From Methylophilaceae bacterium UBA7525 (GTDB lineage Bacteria > Pseudomonadota > Gammaproteobacteria > Burkholderiales > Methylophilaceae), in contig DLMX01000114.1 of assembly GCA_002479405.1 (NCBI GenBank), positions 946-20,775 of the forward strand: a stretch of DNA of 19,830 nt, read 5' to 3'. This document shows, piece after piece, positions 15,918 to 19,830 of this stretch. The notes under the pieces were generated by a model. It ran no database searches and was not told the origin of the DNA. It saw only the letters and a list, made by a program, of their open reading frames with translations. Numbering within the stretch: the first letter of the stretch is position 1; the number at the start of each line of letters is the position of its first letter. Both the position numbers and the translations under genes were made by a program.

Positions 15918-16706
15918 CTACTGCACCAGACACAGCACGATATCGTCGCTGCCTGCGATGGGGTTGCAATCCGTTGCATCGCTGTTCGGTGAACCAGCCA
16001 GGCCATCCTGTCCATCAGGACCGAAACTGACGATTCTTGCCATACCGGAGCCCGGTACTGCATCGCCCTGATCGTACAAACGGTATGGGTTGCCCCATGC
16101 ATCGAAATAACCGGTTCTGACAGGATCATCCATTCGCTCCGGCAAGGCATAAGGCCCGTTCCAGCCGCGCGCAGTGTCGATGTTGTACGGCCTGCAACCG
16201 GGGTCATAGGTCAGACTGGCATCATCATCCGCATCCTCAGGCTCATCATCAGATTGGCAATCTCTCAAAAGATCCAGAACTTCATCTTCCGCTGGTGGAA
16301 AAGGACTATCCACCCCGGGGAAATGCCCGATATCGCGCCTGAACTGCAGCAATGCCTTGCGTAACTCACCCATCTCCGCCTTGGTCAGACGTTCCCGTGC
16401 ATCGTCATCCACACCGTCCAGCGAGACCACAATGCCGATCGCCAGCAAACCGACCAGCGAAATTACCACCAGCAGCTCGATCAACGTGAATCCTCCCTGG
16501 GATGGCTGGCTGACTGCCATAGCCGGATCGGTTGCGGAGCGTTTTGAGATGGAAAGCGCGTGCCGCAAGCGGTCGCGCGAATTGATGGAAAAGAAGGAAA
16601 GCTCTGCCAGCGAAGGCACGGATAAACACTCAGGCAAACCACGGCATATCAAACAGCGAAGCAAACCCCTTGCCCTGCCGAAACTTGACTGAACATTCAA
16701 CTGCAT
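15918..16706 (-). CDS. GspG-like pseudopilin/minor pilin
   Basis: Prepilin with the cleavage/methylation motif QPSQGG before FTLIELLVVISLVGLLAIG. The body is GspG-like: RRDIGHFPGVDS, GWNGPYALPERM, YFDAWGNPYRLYD and IVSFGPDGQDGL, with a very acidic stretch (DDEPEDADDDAS) and four cysteines in the mature part. From the ATG at 16706, backed by GAGGAG and GGGG, the product is 262 residues with an unusually long 72-residue pre-leader. An internal ATG at 16520 gives a normal 10-residue leader (200 residues) but has no visible ribosome-binding site. The start is therefore unresolved; the mature protein is not in doubt. It lies 164 bp downstream of the large pilin gene. Confidence 0.85.
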   Translation of the reverse strand: MQLNVQSSFGRARGLLRCLICRGLPECLSVPSLAELSFFSINSRDRLRHALSISKRSATDPAMAVSQPSQGGFTLIELLVVISLVGLLAIGIVVSLDGVDDDARERLTKAEMGELRKALLQFRRDIGHFPGVDSPFPPAEDEVLDLLRDCQSDDEPEDADDDASLTYDPGCRPYNIDTARGWNGPYALPERMDDPVRTGYFDAWGNPYRLYDQGDAVPGSGMARIVSFGPDGQDGLAGSPNSDATDCNPIAGSDDIVLCLVQ

Positions 16707-16870
16707 GAAATCCCCACTCCTCAAGTACGCATCGTTAAGTACGCATGATTCTTTTTGTTTTTTTTATTACTCAGAAACCGCAAAAGGGACGGAGCCTTTG
16801 CAGACCCCGCCCCGCTTCTTAAACCGGCATCAACCGATATTGCCCGATTGCACCGGCATCAAGCCAAAAC
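16707..16870 (-). other. Structured gap between pilin and first pseudopilin genes
   Basis: This 164-bp gap contains an 11-bp direct repeat ACCGGCATCAA (16823-16833 and 16852-16862). It also holds an imperfect stem GCAAAAGG/CCTTTGC near 16790-16811, a 10-bp direct repeat AAGTACGCAT (16723-16732 and 16737-16746) and an A-rich run on the transcribed sense. There is no stem followed by U on the minus strand, so it is not an obvious terminator. It could be an mRNA processing or stabilising element that lets the pilin message outlast the rest. Confidence 0.45.
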
Positions 16871-17821
16871 TTAGTTGCTGGCGTAAGCACCGGCAATAGC
16901 CTGGTCGATATTGCGGCCTTCTGTGTCGACCACTGCGATCAGACGTGGCTTGGCCAGAATATCGGCAGCAGTAACTTCATCTGGCGTAGCGCCATTTTCA
17001 TCTGCAGAACCCAGATGGAACAGGGCGATGTAGCGTGCATAGTGGATGGATGGGTTCACAACGTTGCCGTTGGTGTAGGTCGGCGCGGTGCTGATCGCAA
17101 CGCGGCTGCCCAGTGTGGTGCCCGGAACGTCCTTGCCGAAGCCCAATGCAACAACCAGGTGGCAACCGTCATTGTCCAGATTGTCGTTGATACGGTTCAG
17201 GACGGATGAATCAAGCACATTGTCGCCGGCCAGATTTGCAGTAAGGTCGGTGCCTGCGAAAGTACATGCTGTACCATTGCTGCTTGGAACTACAGACATG
17301 AAGAAGTTCGCTTCGGAAACTTCATCAAAAGTACCGTCGTCGTTCAGTTCCCACTCGATTTCATCAGCTGGAACAGTTACACCAGGAGCGCTCTCGTTGA
17401 AGAACTCGTTCGGAGAAAGGCCAGCGGGCAGCACAGCAGCGGTTGTCAGCGTTTGCACCTCAGTAATGCCGACTTTACCCAAAGAGACCATGGCAGCTTG
17501 TGCCGCTGCATCGGTTTCATCGAACTCAGCCTGACCGAGGAAGCTCTTGGTTTTGTCAGCCAGAACACTCCATGCGCCGCCAGCCGTTTCGCCAGCCAGG
17601 TTAGCCAGGTTGTCCCACTGGTTCGGGTATACGCCTTCGATTGCGCGGTATGCGCGGATGGAACTGTCGGCTGTCTTGATGTTGTTGGCGGCTGCAACGT
17701 TGGAAGCGTTTTCGCCGATACCTTCATAAGCGACCAGAGCGCCGACGGACAGCACGGCCAGCAGTGTGATCACTACCAGCAGTTCGAGCAGGGTGAAACC
17801 CCCTTGTTTGTTTTTCAACAT
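16871..17821 (-). CDS. Large type IV pilin-like protein, probable major pilin (MshA/PilA-type N-terminus)
   Basis: A 316-residue prepilin. The eight-residue leader MLKNKQGG precedes the mature FTLLELLVVITLLAVLSVG, with Glu at +5 and a classical alpha1-N helix. The mature body (308 residues) is about twice the size of common major pilins. It is rich in Ala, Asn, Asp and Gly and has only two cysteines (TACTFAG and DGCHLV), a possible disulfide. The ATG at 17821 has a strong AGGAGA 7 nt upstream; an upstream in-frame start would add residues of UTR sequence. It is the first gene of the block, directly behind a sigma-54 promoter, which suggests an abundant regulated subunit. Major-pilin status is inferred from position and promoter. 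Confidence 0.85.
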   Translation of the reverse strand: MLKNKQGGFTLLELLVVITLLAVLSVGALVAYEGIGENASNVAAANNIKTADSSIRAYRAIEGVYPNQWDNLANLAGETAGGAWSVLADKTKSFLGQAEFDETDAAAQAAMVSLGKVGITEVQTLTTAAVLPAGLSPNEFFNESAPGVTVPADEIEWELNDDGTFDEVSEANFFMSVVPSSNGTACTFAGTDLTANLAGDNVLDSSVLNRINDNLDNDGCHLVVALGFGKDVPGTTLGSRVAISTAPTYTNGNVVNPSIHYARYIALFHLGSADENGATPDEVTAADILAKPRLIAVVDTEGRNIDQAIAGAYASN

Positions 17822-17880
17822 TGTGACTTCTCCTAATTGTTGAGTCGATTTGTAAAAAAATTGTTTTAAACGGTTGGGCC

Positions 17881-17907
17881 GGTCCGGCGCTGGGGAGCCA
17901 CCGAACC
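17881..17907 (-). other. Stem-loop in the pilin 5' leader
   Basis: On the minus strand GGUUCGGUG pairs with CGCCGGACC across a nine-base loop, a nine-bp stem with two G-U pairs. A run of seven U follows only after about 20 nt, too far for a standard intrinsic terminator. It lies 60 nt before the pilin start and outside the ribosome-binding site. Confidence 0.5.
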
Positions 17908-17976
17908 GCCCTAAACCACTACCGCACCTGAACCATGTTTGTGACTTGGCTTGTTGCAGGGGGGATTCAGGCATTC

Positions 17977-18026
17977 CCGGTACACGACCGACTTGTAACC
18001 ATCGGCGCTCACCCTTATGTGTACGG
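17977..18026 (-). other. Predicted 5'-terminal stem-loop of the pilin transcript
   Basis: On the minus strand CCGUACAC (18026-18019) pairs with GUGUACCGG (17985-17977), with one extra G in the 3' arm, enclosing an inner stem CCGA/UCGG (18005-18002 with 17991-17988). The transcription start predicted from the -24/-12 element is 18026, the first base of the stem. It may protect the mRNA 5' end or be a sensing element; it does not fit the GEMM c-di-GMP riboswitch consensus by eye. Confidence 0.5.
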
Positions 18027-18037
18027 AGACCTTAAAG

Positions 18038-18053
18038 GCAAAGTCCGTGCCAA
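18038..18053 (-). promoter_or_regulatory. Sigma-54 (RpoN) -24/-12 promoter for the pilin operon
   Basis: The minus strand reads TTGGCACGGACTTTGC. This is an exact match to TGGCAC-N5-TTGC, with the invariant GG and GC twelve bases apart. The element faces the pilin gene. Its predicted +1 at about 18026 gives a leader of about 205 nt. Sigma-54 control of type IV pilin genes is established in other bacteria (for example PilR-activated pilA in Pseudomonas). An AT-rich stretch (18062-18130) separates it from the upstream dyads and could be bent by IHF, though no clear IHF consensus is seen. Confidence 0.85.
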
Positions 18054-18149
18054 GTTGATCGAATGATTTTTTATGTGTCTGTTTTCTATTAATTTTCAGT
18101 CATTTATCTCGTTACATTTGCTTACAAAATAGTCTAGGCTGGGGCTGAA

Positions 18150-18192
18150 TTGGTGGTTGCAAACAACCAGGCCGGTTGTTTGCAACCACCAA
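18150..18192. promoter_or_regulatory. Perfect 19-bp inverted repeat, probable tandem enhancer-binding-protein site
   Basis: TTGGTGGTTGCAAACAACC (18150-18168) is followed by a five-base spacer AGGCC and its exact reverse complement (18174-18192). Each arm contains its own dyad GGTTG-N4-CAACC (18155-18168 and 18174-18187), with centres 19 bp apart. They lie about 135 and 155 bp upstream of the predicted sigma-54 start. This distance and paired layout are typical of activator sites for AAA+ enhancer-binding proteins. There is no U-tract, so a terminator is unlikely. Confidence 0.7.
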
Positions 18193-19104
18193 CTTGAACC
18201 GGAACAAGGGCATATCGGCAGATAAGTCCTTGCAGCTCCAGCGGTCTTGTTTTTTGTCCATTATTCAATCGGTTTTTCTGCTGTGCTTTCAACCGGCTGC
18301 GGCGGCACGCCGGTGTCTGCACCTCAAAATAGCACTCCCGGTGTTGCATCGGCATTTGCTGCAACCGGCTGCAGAAATCGCCCGGGGATGCCTGCAGTGC
18401 GCGGCGCTTGCAAAGCACTGCCGCCTCACGGTCGCCGTTCAAATCCAAAGCATAAGGTTATAAGCGTGGGTGTACATGGGAAGAAAGACCATGGCTGATT
18501 GTTCAGGCGGGATTTTCCGGCGGGCGTCTGCAATCGTGGCAAGTCAGGATGCATGATCCAATGCTGCCAAGCCAATAAAACCTGGAGCGCACAATGGCGA
18601 CGAAGCTTTGACCCTTTACCCCGCAAGGAAGAAGGTTGCGCCCGTGAAGCGGCGGTCTGCGGCTGTATCGAGTGTCAGCCCCGACAACACAGCCCGGATC
18701 GGATGGAGTTTTTGATGTTGCTCATGTCCAGGTTCTCCCCATTTCCTCACCCACCCCCGCAATGGGGAGGAAATGATGTACAGCGTCATAGTCCGCCCTT
18801 GCCGGCTTCCCTCACCCGGCAATGTGAGAGAGTGCTATTGCAGTTTCCAAATCCGGCTCCATGTCCGCCAAACGGTCAAACCTGGTTGCGTCCGCCTGCA
18901 GATCGGGAGTTTTTCATAGCTGATTATTGCCGGATTTGATCGATAACAGATGGTATTCGCATGCCATCCTGCGTCCTGCCTTGCGTGCTATCATGGCGCG
19001 GTCATACAGCCTTTTCCGTTTCATGCATGCTCGGCGGCGGGCATGTACTTCCAAAGGGAATGCGCCGTCTGCGGCGCTTGACCGTACTGCATCAGGGGGT
19101 GGGA
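18193..19104. other. Gene-poor stretch with small direct and inverted repeats
   Basis: About 900 bp with no convincing gene on either strand; the open frames lack family-like composition, ribosome-binding sites and codon bias. Seen here are an 11-bp direct repeat CAACCGGCTGC (18290-18300 and 18362-18372), an inverted repeat CATTTCCTC/GAGGAAATG (18740-18748 with 18767-18775), a related smaller one CTCAC/GTGAG (18811-18815 with 18824-18828), and GCGCCG-TCTG-CGGCGC (19062-19077) just before the deaminase gene. It may be decayed sequence or repeat-derived spacer. Confidence 0.6.
18740..18828. repeat. Pair of related imperfect inverted repeats
   Basis: The two elements share the pattern CTCACCC...GCAATG.GAG: one at about 18745-18770 inside the CATTTCCTC/GAGGAAATG palindrome and a shorter one at 18810-18830. 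They resemble degenerate members of a dispersed hairpin-forming intergenic repeat family, but only two copies are visible in this window. Confidence 0.45.
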
Positions 19105-19590
19105 ATGTCGATAGAACAGGACAGACAGTTTCTCCGGCAATGCGTTGCGCTTGCAGTGGATTCCGTCGCCAAGAGCGGCGGGCCATTCGCCGCGATGGTG
19201 GTGCAAGATGGCAAGATACTCGCCCAATCCGGCAATTGCGTGACCAACAGCTGCGACCCCACCGCTCACGCCGAAGTGCAAGTCTTGCGCCAGGCTGCCG
19301 CGCTGACCGGCGACCCGCATCTGACAGATTGCACCCTCTATGCCAGTTGCGAGCCCTGTCCCATGTGTCTGGCGGCTGCCTTGTGGGCCCATGTCCCACG
19401 CATCATCTATGCCGCAACCCATGACGAGGCGATACGCGCCGGTTTTGATGATACCGTTATCGCCAAGGCACTCTACGGCCAGGCATTGCCTGTGAATCTG
19501 CCGTCAGATCGTTTGCAGCACTTGCTGATCCCTGAATCGTCCGCGCCGTTCGATGCCTGGCTGGCGAAGGAAGATCGCGTACCCTATTGA
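19105..19590 (+). CDS. Nucleobase/nucleoside deaminase (GuaD/CMP-dCMP deaminase superfamily)
   Basis: A 161-residue zinc-dependent cytosolic deaminase of the cytidine-deaminase superfamily. The zinc site is complete: H55 and catalytic E57 in PTAHAEV, and C85 and C88 in SCEPCPMC. The extended CEPCPMCLAAALWAHVPRIIYAA block and C-terminal DRVPY resemble bacterial guanine deaminases of the GuaD type (about 155-160 residues) more than the tRNA adenosine deaminase TadA. The ATG at 19105 follows a G-rich AGGGGGTGGGA and gives family-length protein; in-frame starts further upstream add unrelated residues. A solute-binding lipoprotein gene follows 36 bp later. Substrate (guanine versus another purine or pyrimidine) is not provable here. 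Confidence 0.88.
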   Translation: MSIEQDRQFLRQCVALAVDSVAKSGGPFAAMVVQDGKILAQSGNCVTNSCDPTAHAEVQVLRQAAALTGDPHLTDCTLYASCEPCPMCLAAALWAHVPRIIYAATHDEAIRAGFDDTVIAKALYGQALPVNLPSDRLQHLLIPESSAPFDAWLAKEDRVPY

Positions 19591-19626
19591 TTTGCATAAG
19601 CAGGTGGAACCCGACAGGACAAACAC

Positions 19627-19830
19627 ATGAAAAGACCCGCCATCATTTTCCTGCTGTTGATGTTTGCCAGCTGTGACAGCCAAACCAACCCGCGGCTTAC
19701 CATGCTCACGGAGGATTCTCCGCCGCTCAATTTTGCCGTTAAGGGCAAAATCCAGGGCCAGGCGGTCGAAGTGGTCGAGGCACTGATTGAGCGTACAGGC
19801 AGCAAAGCGGATATGCACATCATGCCGTGG
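19627..19830 (+). CDS. Periplasmic solute-binding lipoprotein (SBP family 3-like), 5' part
   Basis: The frame from the ATG at 19627 runs off the window end after 68 codons. It begins with a lipoprotein signal MKRPAIIFLLLMFASC, with lipobox FASC and Cys at residue 16. It continues LTMLTEDSPPLNFAVKGKIQG and a following helix QAVEVVEALIERTG. That is the start of the bacterial extracellular solute-binding protein family 3 (amino-acid-binding-like) fold. AGGA lies 7 nt upstream. It is probably co-transcribed with the deaminase. Solute and partner permease are outside the window, and some such proteins act alone or as sensor inputs. Confidence 0.75.
   Translation, partial: MKRPAIIFLLLMFASCDSQTNPRLTMLTEDSPPLNFAVKGKIQGQAVEVVEALIERTGSKADMHIMPW

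Noticed and set aside
17977..18053. GEMM c-di-GMP riboswitch upstream of the pilin
   Set aside because: A fragment GGCAAAGTCC recalls part of the motif, but the conserved GEMM blocks and their order are absent on both strands, and this piece is the sigma-54 element itself.
17932..18100. Minus-strand open frame of about 55 codons reading through the sigma-54 element (GTDFAFKVSVHIRVSADGYK...)
   Set aside because: It has no start codon upstream of the promoter and spans the predicted transcription start, so it cannot be translated as a whole.
18150..18192. Intrinsic terminator or transposon end
   Set aside because: The perfect hairpin has no U-tract on either side, and no transposase or target-site duplication is visible nearby. 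An activator site fits better.
18247..18498. Possible small lipoprotein with a lipobox-like LSTGC in the plus-strand frame from TTG 18247
   Set aside because: There is no ATG, no basic N-terminus and no ribosome-binding site, and the downstream residues are Arg/Pro-rich as in non-coding translation.
18499..18939. 146-codon plus-strand open frame
   Set aside because: It runs through the inverted repeats, its composition (Cys, Pro, Arg, Trp) is not protein-like, and no family motif is visible.

Overview
The window looks like the chromosome of a betaproteobacterium, most plausibly from the Nitrosomonadales/Gallionellales side. This rests on the HU protein sequence, the rpsB | map-glnD arrangement and moderate GC content. 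It is an inference from gene content; no taxonomic marker was compared.

Layout. Positions 1-302 (minus) hold the 5' part of rpsB. Divergent from it are map (511-1314) and glnD (1317-3893), which are nearly contiguous. glnD converges with an HU gene (4000-4272, minus) across a bidirectional hairpin terminator. Behind HU are six copies of a 15-bp tandem repeat (4371-4460) and a short-chain dehydrogenase gene (4466-5236, minus).

From 17821 down to 5409 runs a long minus-strand block of eleven tightly packed genes for a hybrid type IV pilus (MSHA-like)/type II secretion-like machine. In transcription order they are: a large type IV pilin-like protein, two GspG-like pseudopilins, a GspL/PilM-PilN-like protein, a PilO/MshJ-like protein, a GspE/MshE-type ATPase, a GspF/MshG-type platform protein, a PilP/MshK-like protein, a secretin, a lipoprotein and a membrane-anchored retropepsin-like aspartic protease. 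No prepilin peptidase or PilT-type retraction ATPase lies in the window.

The most informative signals are regulatory. About 205 nt upstream of the first pilin is an exact -24/-12 sigma-54 promoter (TGGCAC-N5-TTGC). About 135-155 bp further upstream is a perfect 19-bp inverted repeat in which each arm is itself a GGTTG-N4-CAACC dyad. This is the geometry expected for a paired enhancer-binding-protein site. The predicted transcript would start exactly at the base of a folded 5' stem-loop. The second main signal is in the GspL/PilM-like protein: its actin-like region is interrupted by two MshEN-like motifs, the type that binds c-di-GMP in MshE ATPases, whereas the cluster's own ATPase lacks clear RLGxxL motifs.

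The last part (18193-19104) is a gene-poor stretch with small inverted repeats. It is followed on the plus strand by a GuaD-like nucleobase/nucleoside deaminase (19105-19590) and the start of a periplasmic solute-binding lipoprotein gene (19627 to the window end).
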